The notes under the pieces are model-generated. The model was not told where the DNA came from, ran no database searches, and saw only the letters and a list, made by a program, of their open reading frames with translations. Shown in pieces: positions 6,704 through 14,318 of a stretch of 16,939 nt of DNA (position 1 is the first letter of the stretch; every line of letters begins with the position of its first letter). The translations under genes were made by a program, and so were the position numbers. The DNA comes from a bacterium (lineage in GTDB: Bacteria > Chloroflexota > Dormibacteria > UBA8260 > Bog-877): assembly GCA_021791455.1 (NCBI GenBank), contig JAJYWM010000218.1, positions 1 through 16,939 on the forward strand, read 5' to 3'.

Positions 6704-7540
6704 TCAGGAGTGCTCCAGAACGGGGCGCTCGACCTCGGCGCAGTCGCGTTCGTCACCGCCCCTTTGGGCCGCCACCACGATGCGGTCGTGCACTCTGACC
6801 ACGTCCACATGGGAGCCGTAGAGCGCGCTCAGGGTGTCGGTTCTGACCACCTCACTGGTGGTCCCGCTGGCGGCTCTCCCGTTGGCCAGATAGACAACCC
6901 TGTCCATCACGGGCAGCAGCGGATTTATGTCGTGAGCGGCGATCAGGACGGCCACTCCCTGGGTTTTGGCGACCGAGGAGATGAGCTGCACGACCTCCTG
7001 CTCGCTGCGGATGTCCAGGTTGCTGAGGGGTTCGTCGAGGAGCAGCACGGCCGGCTTGCGCACCAGGGCGTGGGCAATGAGGACGCGCTGTTGCTCGCCG
7101 CCCGAGAGCCGGCCCACGCGAGCGTCCGCAAATGCGCCGGCACTCACCGCTTGGAGAACCGCGTCGACCGCCGCACGGCGCTCTTTGGACGGCAGTGCCG
7201 GGCCCAGCTTGTGACCATCCAATCCCAAAGCGACGAGGTCTCGGGCGCGCAGCGGGAGGTCCGGGTCGAACGCGATCTTCTGCGGAACGTAGCCTATGTC
7301 GCGGTGTCGGCCGCTGCTGCGCCCCCTGACCGTGACCTCGCCGGAGGTCGCCGCCTGGAGCCCGAGCAGAGTCCGTAGGAGTGTGGTCTTGCCCGTTCCA
7401 TTAGAACCGATGAGCCCCGTGAACTCTCCCGCCCGCATGTCGAAGGAGACCTCGTTCAGCACCAGCCGGCCCCCCAGGGACACCGATAGCCGGTGCACCG
7501 CCAGCGCCGGTTTCAGCGACTCTCTCATGTCTGCGCTCAC
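6704..7540 (-). CDS. Divalent-metal ABC transporter ATP-binding protein
   Basis: Predicted 278-aa ATPase energising the metal importer. Motifs are Walker A GSNGTGKT (about 45-52), Q-loop in YVPQKIAF (Gln87), signature LSGGEQ (about 145-150), Walker B VLLLDE (about 165-170) and the switch His203 in IAAHDINPLLP. The GSNGTGKTTLL form and the HDINPLL block are usual for ZnuC/MntB-type ATPases. The GTG start overlaps the binding-protein stop by 4 nt (GTGA); an in-frame ATG four codons later is a possible alternative. The last 50 residues after the DIRS/H-loop region extend beyond the core domain, as in many family members. Confidence 0.9.
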   Translation of the reverse strand: MSADMRESLKPALAVHRLSVSLGGRLVLNEVSFDMRAGEFTGLIGSNGTGKTTLLRTLLGLQAATSGEVTVRGRSSGRHRDIGYVPQKIAFDPDLPLRARDLVALGLDGHKLGPALPSKERRAAVDAVLQAVSAGAFADARVGRLSGGEQQRVLIAHALVRKPAVLLLDEPLSNLDIRSEQEVVQLISSVAKTQGVAVLIAAHDINPLLPVMDRVVYLANGRAASGTTSEVVRTDTLSALYGSHVDVVRVHDRIVVAAQRGGDERDCAEVERPVLEHS

Positions 7541-8463
7541 AGGTGAGTGGTCGACACGCCGTCCGTGACGGCCTTCTGCAGAGCATTCACCTCAGCCAGC
7601 ATCCAGGACTGATAGTCGTATCCCGGAGTCGGCATCGTCTCGTAGACGCCCACGATCGGGATGTGATTGGCTCTGGCAAGGCTCTCAAACGACTGGGTGA
7701 GGGTATCGGTGACCTGCTGGTTGTAGACGAACACCTTGACCCTGTGATCCCGGAACAGGTTCTCCTCGGTAGTCACGTCCTGGGGCGAGGGGTCCGTCCC
7801 ATTCATAATTGCCGCCTGCAGGCTGAATGGGGTCAGGATGTCACACCCCGCCGCCTCCAGCATGTAGTCCCCGACCGGCTCGGTGACGGCGACCGGGGTG
7901 CCCGGATGGGCAGCCCGGAAACTCGCGATGGCCCGGGTCCATGGTCGCAGTGAGCTGTCGAAGCGGGCGAGATTACCCTGAAAGAAGCTCCTGTCGGCGG
8001 GCAGCAGGTCGGAGAGGTCCCGGGCTATCGCCTGGGCCACCTTCGGCATCGTGGTGGGCTTGTACCAGAGGTGCGGGTTGGGGGTCGAGTCGGGAAGCCC
8101 GAGCAGGGTCTGCACATCGATGACCTTGCGGCGACTGCTCGGGGACGCGGCCTCGATCTTGCTGGCCCAGCTGTCGTAGCCGAGGCCGTTCTGCACCACC
8201 AGCTGGGCCTGGGCAATCTCGCTGGCGACGCTGGTGCTGGCCTCAAAGGTGTGGGGATCGGTGTTGGGGTTGCTCTCTATGGCGGTGACCTGGACGTAGC
8301 GCCCCCCGATCTGCCCTATCACATTGGCGTACTCGTTCTCTGCCCCAACCGCAAAGAGCTTGCCACCATAGTTGGGCGCCTCGGTGGTCCCGCAGGCCGC
8401 CAGCAAGAGCCCCGCGCACAGTGCCATTCCCGCCATCAGCGCAAGCGATCTCGGTGACCTCAA
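7537..8463 (-). CDS. Metal-binding lipoprotein of a Zn/Mn-type ABC importer (ZnuA/PsaA family)
   Basis: Predicted 308-aa cluster A-I binding protein, first gene of its operon. The TTG start at 8463 has GGGGGAG 5 nt upstream and gives a proper lipoprotein signal (Arg2, Arg5, hydrophobic core, LAAC with Cys24). The in-frame ATG at residue 10 would remove the basic residues. Metal-site candidates by motif are His71 (DPHTFE), His131 (NPHLWY), Glu195 (VTEPVGDYM) and Glu275 (VYETMPTPG). Glu195 sits where ZnuA proteins have the third His and PsaA/MntC has Glu. There is no His-rich loop after the second His block. The two-His, two-carboxylate set resembles Mn/Fe-type members, so calling it zinc-specific would be unsafe. 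The promoter is covered by a Fur-type box. Confidence 0.88.
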   Translation of the reverse strand: MRSPRSLALMAGMALCAGLLLAACGTTEAPNYGGKLFAVGAENEYANVIGQIGGRYVQVTAIESNPNTDPHTFEASTSVASEIAQAQLVVQNGLGYDSWASKIEAASPSSRRKVIDVQTLLGLPDSTPNPHLWYKPTTMPKVAQAIARDLSDLLPADRSFFQGNLARFDSSLRPWTRAIASFRAAHPGTPVAVTEPVGDYMLEAAGCDILTPFSLQAAIMNGTDPSPQDVTTEENLFRDHRVKVFVYNQQVTDTLTQSFESLARANHIPIVGVYETMPTPGYDYQSWMLAEVNALQKAVTDGVSTTHL

Positions 8464-8500
8464 AGTTGCTCCCCCGGGCTGGCCCGCTACGATCCGTTAT

Positions 8501-8519
8501 TGAGACTGATTCTCAGTCT
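8501..8519. promoter_or_regulatory. Fur/Zur-type operator between the metal importer and its regulator
   Basis: TGAGACTGATTCTCA (8501-8515) fits the 7-1-7 Fur-family pattern with a single mismatch between its arms. An overlapping perfect dyad AGACTGA-TTC-TCAGTCT spans 8503-8519. It covers the -10 element and start-site region of the minus-strand promoter of the metal operon, a position suited to repression. The divergent gene at 8626 encodes a Fur-family protein. Which metal is sensed cannot be read from the site. Confidence 0.7.
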
Positions 8520-8543
8520 ATATACTGGGGGTGGAGCTGTCAA
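8515..8543 (-). promoter_or_regulatory. Putative sigma-70-type promoter of the metal ABC operon
   Basis: On the minus strand TTGACA (8543-8538) is followed by a 17-bp spacer and TAGACT (8520-8515). The predicted transcription start falls near 8508, giving a leader of about 45 nt that contains the GGGGGAG ribosome site before TTG 8463. The -10 hexamer overlaps the Fur-type box. Confidence 0.6.
8521..8526 (+). promoter_or_regulatory. Possible -10 box (TATACT) for the Fur-family gene
   Basis: TATACT follows directly after the Fur-type box and points towards the regulator gene. A TTGAGA at 8500-8505 would give a short 15-bp spacer. The leader would be about 90 nt. The box overlaps the spacer of the divergent promoter, so one bound repressor could control both directions. 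Confidence 0.35.
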
Positions 8544-8625
8544 TTCAGAACACCTCAGGGCCTGCCGAGGCAGGTGGGGTGGGCACGGTCGGTACATTTG
8601 AAGGACCACTGAAGAAGGGACGACC

Positions 8626-9114
8626 ATGAGAGCCAGCCACGACTCCAAGGTTCCACCGAACATCGTCGATGCCCAGGTTCAGTCCCAGCTGCAACGCAGG
8701 GGACTGCGCCTCACCGGTGGTCGACAGGCCGTCCTGCAGCTCCTGATCCAGGCCCAGCATCCTCTCAGCATCGGCGAGATAGCGGATGCCCTCCCGGGGC
8801 TGCCGCGCAGCTCGGCATACCGGCACCTGGCCGATCTTCAGGCGGCGTCGGTGGTGCAGAGGGTGGCGGCCAGCGACGAATTCGCTCGCTTCGAACTGGT
8901 GGAGGAGTTGACCATCCACCACCACCACCTGCTCTGCACCGATTGCGGAACCGTGATCGACGTGGCTTCGACCGCCGTTCTGGAGCAGGCGATGATGCAG
9001 CATCTCGATGAGCTGGCGTTGGCGCATGGCTTTCAGCCGCAGAGCCACCGGATTGATGTGCTGGGCCTCTGCCGGGCTTGTCGGAGCCCGGCCCAAGGCG
9101 GCTCCTCCATCTGA
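8626..9114 (+). CDS. Fur-family metalloregulator (Fur/Zur/Mur type)
   Basis: Predicted 162-aa transcriptional repressor. The N-terminal winged helix includes RRGLRLTGGRQAVLQLL and the recognition region LPRSSAYRHLADLQAA (about 58-75). The C-terminal dimerisation domain has the HHHHLLCTDCG block (His98-101, Cys104, Cys107) and a second pair, Cys149 and Cys152 (LCRAC), which would form the structural zinc site. Length is slightly above that of typical Fur proteins because of N- and C-terminal extensions. The ATG start is preceded by AAGAAGGGA. It is divergent from the metal importer with a Fur-type box between, so it probably represses that operon and perhaps itself. Zinc is the most likely effector, but Mn or Fe cannot be excluded given the importer's binding-site residues. 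Confidence 0.9.
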   Translation: MRASHDSKVPPNIVDAQVQSQLQRRGLRLTGGRQAVLQLLIQAQHPLSIGEIADALPGLPRSSAYRHLADLQAASVVQRVAASDEFARFELVEELTIHHHHLLCTDCGTVIDVASTAVLEQAMMQHLDELALAHGFQPQSHRIDVLGLCRACRSPAQGGSSI

Positions 9115-9294
9115 AGAGGAGCTATCGCTCTGGGCGCGGCGGTTCCTCCGTGGACCAATCTGGCCCCTGCCATCCCCGATCGGGCCCCGGAATACCGCGC
9201 TGACCCCCTAGGGATTTCGGCCAACAGGGACGTGCCGACTCCCAAGCGCGGTGGTGGGTGCGGGGGCTCCTGACCGGCTCAGCCCAGTCGTCCC

Positions 9295-9329
9295 GGCACC
9301 CGAGCCAACCTCTACCGGGCCGGGGTGCC
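9295..9329 (-). other. Possible hairpin after the aldehyde dehydrogenase gene
   Basis: GGCACCC (9295-9301) and GGGTGCC (9323-9329) are complementary across a 21-nt GC-rich loop, right at the stop codon. No T-tract follows on the minus strand. The remaining part of the 214-nt convergent gap (9115-9294) shows no gene or clear signal. Confidence 0.2.
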
Positions 9330-10705
9330 TACGGTTGCCAGACGGTCTGAATGTTGGTGAACTCGCGGATGCCAATGGCGGACAGCTCGCGCCCGAAGCC
9401 GCTGCGCCGCACCCCACCGAATGGAATGCGGGCGTCGGAGTGGGTCATGCCGTTGACGAACACGCCCCCGGTGTCGAGCTGGGCCGCCAGGGCGACGCCG
9501 TGCTCCACATCCGCGGTCCAAATGTTGCCGCCGAGCCCGTATTTGGGATGGTTCGCCAGGCGCAGAGCCTCGCTGTCGTCGGTGAAGGAGGTGAAGGCCG
9601 CGACCGGGCCGAATGTCTCCTCCTGGAAGACTGGCATCTCCTCGGTCACTCCGCTGAGGATCGAGGCTGGATAGTAGAACCCGACGCCCTCGACGGGCTC
9701 GGCGCCGAGCAGCACCCGGGCGCCCTCTGAAACGGACCGGCGAACCTGGTCGTGCAGGTGGCGGCGGAGGTCGGCTCGCGCCAGGGGGCCGAGGCGAACC
9801 TCCGGCTTGCTCGGATCCCCCATCACAAGGGCTTCGGCGTGGGCGCGGAATCGCTCCAGGTATTCGTCCACAACCGCCCGGTGGACCAAGAACCGCTTGG
9901 CCGCGATGCAGCTCTGGCCAGCGTTTTGAAAGCGCGCTCTCGCCCCGGTCTCCGCCGCCCGCTCCAGATCCGCGTCGCGCAGGACAAGGAAGAAGTCCGA
10001 GCCCCCGAGCTCCAGCACGCAGCGCTTGAGCTCGCGGCCCGCGAGCTGGGCCACTGCCGCGCCGGCGCGGTCGCTTCCGGTCAGGGTGACGGCTCTCACC
10101 CGACGGTCCGCGATCAGAGCCTCAACCGGCTCAGTGCCTGAGATAATGGACTTCAGCGAGCCTTCGGGGAAGCCCGCCTCCAGGACCAGCCGCTCCAGCT
10201 CAAGGGCCGCGCCGAAGGTCGTCGGCGCGTGCTTCAAGAGCCCGGTGTTGCCGGCCATCAGAGCCGGGGCGGCGAATCGGATCACCTGCCAGAGCGGGAA
10301 GTTCCAGGGCATGATCGCCAGCACCACACCCAGCGGACGGTAGGCGACGAAGCTGCGCGGGGAATCCGATGGCATCGGCTCCGCGCGCAGGAAGTGCTCA
10401 GCCTGCTGGGCGAAGTACTGGCACGTGACGGCGCACTTCTCGACCTCGGCTCGAGCCTCGCCGATGGGCTTGCCCATCTCTGCAGTGATGAGTGCGGCGA
10501 GCTCGTCGGATCCTCTCCGCAGCCCGTCTGCCAGCGCCAGCATCCTCTCCGACCGCCATGAGAAGGGCTGTCGGGAGTTGTGCAGGAAGGCGCCGTGGGC
10601 GGCGGCCAGGGCGTCTTCGATCTGGTCTTGAGACATGGCTTGGCGTTCGGCCAGGACCTCCTCGGTCGCCGGATTGAGACTCCTGAAGACAGGGGTATCG
10701 GCCAT
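9329..10705 (-). CDS. NAD(P)-dependent aldehyde dehydrogenase (succinate-semialdehyde dehydrogenase-like)
   Basis: Predicted 458-aa cytoplasmic enzyme oxidising an aldehyde to the carboxylate with NAD(P)+. The fold-defining residues are present: Asn135 in PWNFPLWQ, the TGSDRAG nucleotide loop (about 209-215), general base Glu232 in LELGGSDFF and catalytic Cys266 in NAGQSCIAAKR. The late EETFGPV and IPFGGVRRSGFGRE blocks are intact. The LGVVLAIMPWNFPLWQVIRF stretch and LLKHAPTT are close to the Sad/YneI group of succinate-semialdehyde dehydrogenases. The ATG start has AGGAGGAG 7 nt upstream; the frame stays open 99 codons further, but that part lies within the next gene and is not protein-like. 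It is last in the 14168-9329 gene run. The true aldehyde is not known. Confidence 0.93.
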   Translation of the reverse strand: MADTPVFRSLNPATEEVLAERQAMSQDQIEDALAAAHGAFLHNSRQPFSWRSERMLALADGLRRGSDELAALITAEMGKPIGEARAEVEKCAVTCQYFAQQAEHFLRAEPMPSDSPRSFVAYRPLGVVLAIMPWNFPLWQVIRFAAPALMAGNTGLLKHAPTTFGAALELERLVLEAGFPEGSLKSIISGTEPVEALIADRRVRAVTLTGSDRAGAAVAQLAGRELKRCVLELGGSDFFLVLRDADLERAAETGARARFQNAGQSCIAAKRFLVHRAVVDEYLERFRAHAEALVMGDPSKPEVRLGPLARADLRRHLHDQVRRSVSEGARVLLGAEPVEGVGFYYPASILSGVTEEMPVFQEETFGPVAAFTSFTDDSEALRLANHPKYGLGGNIWTADVEHGVALAAQLDTGGVFVNGMTHSDARIPFGGVRRSGFGRELSAIGIREFTNIQTVWQP

Positions 10706-10745
10706 CGTTCCACTCCTCCTTGCCCCCCATTCCGCCAGGGGGAGG

Positions 10746-11804
10746 TCAGCTGCCCCTGAAGTAGCGTAGCCCACCAGGATGGGCTTCCGTGCGCAGCCGG
10801 CCCTCGTCCGCCAGCACTCGCAGGTGAGCTTCGGTCTCGAAGACGGCCAGCATCTGATTGAAGGGATCGAGCTCCTTGAGCAGCCTTCCTCGCCTGGTCC
10901 AGGGCAGGGCAGCCGCCACCTCCCTGACCGTGCTCCCATCTGCCCGGACAACCTCCAGGCAGCCTTCCAGGCGGCGCCGATGGTGGGCCAGGAGCTCGTC
11001 AACCCTCTCCCGGAGGTTGGGGAAGGTCGGGCCGTGAGCGGGCAGGACCAGTCCCGCGGGGAGCTCGCGCACCGCCGCCAGTGAGCTCAGAAAGCTTGAT
11101 AGCGGGCTGTCCTCTCCGGGCAGCTCGACCCCCAGTGAGGGTGTGATCTGGGGCAGGACGTGGTCGCCGGCAAAGAGCAGGCCGCGTCCCCTGTCGAAGA
11201 GGCAGAGGTGCCCCCTGGTGTGCCCGGGGGTGGCGATGACCTCCAGCTCAACCGAGCCTGCGAGCAGGAGCTCCTGACCGCACAGATAGAGGTCCGGCCT
11301 TGGCGGGCCCCAGGAGTCCTCTGGCAGGTGTTTCGCCTGCTCGATCAGGAGGTCGGCGACGTCGCCGGCGGAGCATCTCCGCAACCGTTCAACCGACGCC
11401 AGCCGGGCCCTTGAGGGATCGCTCGCGAAGGCCATCTGGGTCGCCCGCTCGCCGAGACCCAGGGTCAGCCACGCTCCGGACCGGTCTCGCAGCCAGGCGG
11501 CCTGGCCCAGATGGTCGCGGTGGACGTGGGTTGCGAAGATGCCCAGGACATCGCCTAGGCTGGCGCCGAGGAGGCCGATTCCCTCCAGCAGGGTCCGGCG
11601 ACATTCGGGCCGGTCCCAGCCGCAGTCCACCAGCAGAAGTCCTGAGTCGGTCTTGACGATGTAGGAGTTGACGGCTCGCAGCGCGTCGCCCGGGAGCGGC
11701 AGGGGACACCTAAAGACTCCGTCGGCGACCTCCTCCAGTCCCGGCTCCGCCCAGCTGTAGCGATCCTCAGCCAAGCGGGTCCGCCGCCGCTGGCGGGGTG
11801 CCAC
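10746..11804 (-). CDS. MBL-fold metallo-hydrolase
   Basis: Predicted 352-aa metallo-beta-lactamase-fold hydrolase. The zinc ligands are visible as His93-X-His95-X-Asp97-His98 (THVHRDHLG), His195 (TPGHTRGH), Asp214 (FAGDHVLP) and His257 (PAHGPTF). The N-terminal EEVADGVFRCPLPLPG and RAVNSYIV blocks match the glyoxalase-II/LACTB2-like branch, and about 80 residues after the core, including VREVAAALPW, look like a winged-helix tail. It has no signal peptide, so it is cytoplasmic. The start is uncertain. GTG 11804 overlaps the channel gene by 38 nt and adds an Arg-rich leader. TTG 11774 forms the same TTGGCTGA overlap seen at 3739-3746. Neither has a good ribosome site. Substrate is unknown; thioesters are common in this branch. 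Confidence 0.88.
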   Translation of the reverse strand: MAPRQRRRTRLAEDRYSWAEPGLEEVADGVFRCPLPLPGDALRAVNSYIVKTDSGLLLVDCGWDRPECRRTLLEGIGLLGASLGDVLGIFATHVHRDHLGQAAWLRDRSGAWLTLGLGERATQMAFASDPSRARLASVERLRRCSAGDVADLLIEQAKHLPEDSWGPPRPDLYLCGQELLLAGSVELEVIATPGHTRGHLCLFDRGRGLLFAGDHVLPQITPSLGVELPGEDSPLSSFLSSLAAVRELPAGLVLPAHGPTFPNLRERVDELLAHHRRRLEGCLEVVRADGSTVREVAAALPWTRRGRLLKELDPFNQMLAVFETEAHLRVLADEGRLRTEAHPGGLRYFRGS

Positions 11805-12630
11805 CCCGCATGACCAGCTCGCTCACCTGGGCCATGTCGATGGGCAGGTGGCTGCGGATCTGCAGCTGGCAGACGAGCTGGCCGCCGTCCTGGGTCTGGA
11901 GGCGCACGGGGTGCAGCGTCACGGTCTCCCCGGGGCGGAGGTGCAGATGCCGTTCCAGGCGGAGCCCGAGCTGGGTCAGAGAGGTCTCCGGCGGCAGCTG
12001 CAGCTCGATATCAACCTGCAGGGGGATGTGGGTGACCGTCAGGGCCGCCATCAGGACCCCACTGTTGGGGATCCGCACGGGGCGGCCGCTGACATCGACT
12101 GTGGTGTAGACGACACCAACGTGCGTCACGATCCCCGAGTACTCGATCCCCGAGAAGAGGTAGGTTCGGATGTGGACCCAGTTGCCGACCACAAATGGTC
12201 TCGCCATGAGCAATACGAGGCCCGCGAACACGGACCCCAGGGAGGTCTGGGCGGCCACGCCCACGATCACTCCGATGATGGCGCCGGCCGCCAGAAGTCC
12301 GGTGAGGTTGATCTGCAGGGCGGAGAGGACCCCAAGGCCGAGCACCACGTACAGGCACCAGGTCGCCACCGGCCGCCAGGAGTACAGCGAGGTCCCCTTG
12401 AGGTGGAAGAAGAGCCTGGAGATGAAGGCCCGAATGGCCAGTCCGCCCAGCACGACCGCCAGCAGGAAGATCCCGAACTGGACGACCAGCTGATCCCCGT
12501 GGGGGACCAGGTCGAGGATCTGCTGGCGCACCGCAAACAGAGCTGCCAGGGCGGCTATGGCGACGGCGGCCGTGATCCAGGTGCCGCGCCGCTCGGCCTG
12601 GGGAGACCTGGGATTGGTGAGCATCGGCAC
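11767..12630 (-). CDS. Small-conductance mechanosensitive channel (MscS family)
   Basis: Predicted 287-aa inner-membrane channel that opens under membrane tension to release solutes. Hydrophobic segments lie near residues 18-33, 48-70, 86-105 and 110-143. The last is the Gly/Ala-rich pore helix (GAIIGVIVGVAAQTSLGSVF), followed by the family's LLMARPFVVGNWV turn into the soluble beta domain with VDVSGRPVRIPNSGVL. A C-terminal alpha/beta domain with RLERHLHLRPGE follows. Length is near that of E. coli MscS. GTG 12630 gives the longest frame. ATG 12624, two codons later, has GGGAG 9 nt upstream and may be the true start. It lies 44 nt after the MFS gene and overlaps the MBL gene, so the genes are probably co-transcribed. 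Confidence 0.9.
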   Translation of the reverse strand: MPMLTNPRSPQAERRGTWITAAVAIAALAALFAVRQQILDLVPHGDQLVVQFGIFLLAVVLGGLAIRAFISRLFFHLKGTSLYSWRPVATWCLYVVLGLGVLSALQINLTGLLAAGAIIGVIVGVAAQTSLGSVFAGLVLLMARPFVVGNWVHIRTYLFSGIEYSGIVTHVGVVYTTVDVSGRPVRIPNSGVLMAALTVTHIPLQVDIELQLPPETSLTQLGLRLERHLHLRPGETVTLHPVRLQTQDGGQLVCQLQIRSHLPIDMAQVSELVMRGGTPPAAADPLG

Positions 12631-12674
12631 ATACTCCCAGAGCCGACCTCATCCTCGCAGGCAGGGGACCCGGG

Positions 12675-14168
12675 CTATCCCTCGGCGGTCAGGGTGGGAT
12701 CGCTGTTCAGCTGGGTCTTGCCTCTCATCGCCGCCAGCACCGCGGCCACGATGGCGATCGCCGCCAGGAAGATGGCGGCGGCCACCAGTCCCGCGGTTGC
12801 CTGACTCGGCGTCTGCCGGCTGGAGGCGCTGGCGCCCGCAGCCAGGCCGTACATCACCCCGACCAGGGCCACCCCCAGTGAGGTGCCCATGCCCCTTGTC
12901 ATGTTGAGGATGCCGCTGGCCATCCCCGAGTGCTGCTTGGGCGCGGACCCCATGATGGCCGCATTGTTGGGCGGGGTGAACATGCCAAGCCCGATCCCGC
13001 AAACCACCAGCTCCAGCAAGAGCAGGATCCCATAGCTCGGGTGGATGGCGATCGCGACCATGCTCACGGCTACCAGGATCATTCCCCCAACGGTCAACGG
13101 CTGGGCCCCGATGCGGTCCGCGATATTGCCAGCGAACGGCGCCGTTATCCCGAGGGCCAGGGGCAGGAGCAGCAGCTCCACCCCGGCCTGTCCCGAGTTC
13201 TGATGCCCCGCGAATTCCAGGTAGAAGGGCAGCACGAAGAGGATCCCGAAGAGGGCCAGATAGGAGAGCAGGCCCGACGAGATCCCCGCTGAGAACTGCA
13301 CCACCTTGAAGATCCCCAGCTGCATCATCGGCGCCTTGGTGCGCAGCTCTCGGTAGATGAACAGGGCCCCGAACACCAGGGTGGCGGCGAAGTAGACCAG
13401 GATCTGGGGTGAGAGCCAGCCCGTGCTGTTGCCGAAGGAGACCGCCAGCAGCAGTCCGGAGATGGCGGCCGTGAAGCACCCAATACCGAGCCAGTCGATC
13501 GGCTGCCGCTCCGCCAGATGCCGACTGCGTGGCAGCAGGAACCAGCCGAGGCCCATGCCGATGAGCCCGGCCGGGACGTTTACGAAGAAGATCAGGCGCC
13601 ACCCCCCGAGGACGATCAGGAAGCCGCCCAGCGCCGGTCCCAGCGACAGACCCAGCGCCTGGGCCGCGCCCTGAACCCCGATGCCCCGGCCGAGCTTATC
13701 GGCAGGCATCGCCTGCACGATCAGAGCGACGCTGTTGGCCTGCAGCATCGCGGCCCCGAAACCCTGAAGGACCCGGAACACGACCAGGAGCTCCAGGCTG
13801 GGAGCGAGCCCGCACAGGAAGGTCCCGATTATGAAGATCCCAAAGCCGTAGACGTAGAGCAGCTTACGCCCCACCATGTCGGCGAACCGTCCCACCGCGG
13901 TGACCATCGCCACCAGGACCAGCAGGTAGGCCAGCGACACCCACTCCACCGCGCCCAGGGTCGTGTGGAAGCTCTCGTACAGCTTGGGCAGAGCCAGAAC
14001 CACGATGCTGGCGTCCAGCTGGCCCATGAAGGCCCCGACGCAGACCGTGCCAACCACGTACCAGTAGGAGTTGGGCTTGTTGGCGACCCAGGCAGGTCTC
14101 TTCGACTCAACCAGAAACCTGTGCCAGCCGCGACTGGACGCAGGTGGATCAGATTCGGCAAGGCCCAT
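12675..14168 (-). CDS. MFS drug-type efflux transporter (DHA2 / EmrB-QacA family, 14 TM)
   Basis: Predicted 497-aa proton-coupled exporter. The TM1 motif GQLDASIVVLALP (Asp52) is characteristic of the 14-helix DHA2 group. Motif A GRFADMVGRK lies at about 93-102, motif B RVLQGFGAA at about 132-140 and antiporter motif C GLSLGPALGG at about 173-182. The C-terminal half has NMTRGMGTSLGVALVG, also usual for this group. The 35-residue N-terminus is polar and cytoplasmic. The ATG start has a TATATT box 7 nt upstream and no ribosome site, so the message is probably leaderless. It is first of four same-strand genes. DHA2 members export many unrelated compounds, so substrate is not predictable. Confidence 0.92.
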   Translation of the reverse strand: MGLAESDPPASSRGWHRFLVESKRPAWVANKPNSYWYVVGTVCVGAFMGQLDASIVVLALPKLYESFHTTLGAVEWVSLAYLLVLVAMVTAVGRFADMVGRKLLYVYGFGIFIIGTFLCGLAPSLELLVVFRVLQGFGAAMLQANSVALIVQAMPADKLGRGIGVQGAAQALGLSLGPALGGFLIVLGGWRLIFFVNVPAGLIGMGLGWFLLPRSRHLAERQPIDWLGIGCFTAAISGLLLAVSFGNSTGWLSPQILVYFAATLVFGALFIYRELRTKAPMMQLGIFKVVQFSAGISSGLLSYLALFGILFVLPFYLEFAGHQNSGQAGVELLLLPLALGITAPFAGNIADRIGAQPLTVGGMILVAVSMVAIAIHPSYGILLLLELVVCGIGLGMFTPPNNAAIMGSAPKQHSGMASGILNMTRGMGTSLGVALVGVMYGLAAGASASSRQTPSQATAGLVAAAIFLAAIAIVAAVLAAMRGKTQLNSDPTLTAEG

Positions 14169-14175
14169 GCCTATG

Positions 14176-14181
14176 AATATA
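14176..14181 (-). promoter_or_regulatory. Putative -10 box (TATATT) of the MFS gene
   Basis: On the minus strand TATATT is followed by CATAGGC and the ATG at 14168. Transcription would start within a base or two of the start codon. No -35 consensus is present 16-18 bp upstream. Confidence 0.45.
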
Positions 14182-14239
14182 GCCGTCTTGTCCGGTCTAA
14201 TCGCTCACTCGAGGTGACATCTGCCAGGGTGAGACAAAG

Positions 14240-14269
14240 GGAGACCGCCCGGCCTGCCGGGCGGTCTCC
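14240..14269 (-). terminator. Strong GC-rich terminator hairpin of the APC permease gene
   Basis: A perfect 13-bp stem (14240-14252 with 14257-14269) encloses a 4-nt loop. Read on the minus strand it follows the permease stop by about 50 nt and is followed by CTTTGTCTC, a partial T-tract. It separates the permease from the downstream promoter of the MFS gene. Confidence 0.8.
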
Positions 14270-14318
14270 TCGGGTGCCTTCCAGGTGGCGCCCGCTGGTT
14301 GAGATGTCGGGAGTGGCC

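Noticed and set aside
8923..8934. Run of four His codons in the Fur-family gene
   Set aside because: Ordinary for the family, whose metal-binding region often has a His cluster just before the first CxxC; not an added tag or repeat expansion.
10706..11002. N-terminal extension of the aldehyde dehydrogenase frame
   Set aside because: The frame is open for 99 more codons, but these overlap the MBL gene and encode Arg/Ser/Cys-rich non-domain sequence. A strong ribosome site precedes ATG 10705.
11848..12804. Plus-strand open frame of 318 codons
   Set aside because: Antisense to the MscS and MFS genes, with a charged product without hydrophobic core or motif.
12649..13602. Second minus-strand frame of 317 codons within the MFS gene
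   Set aside because: Same strand but a different frame from the MFS gene. The product is Gly/Arg/His-rich with no membrane helices, while the other frame has clear MFS motifs.
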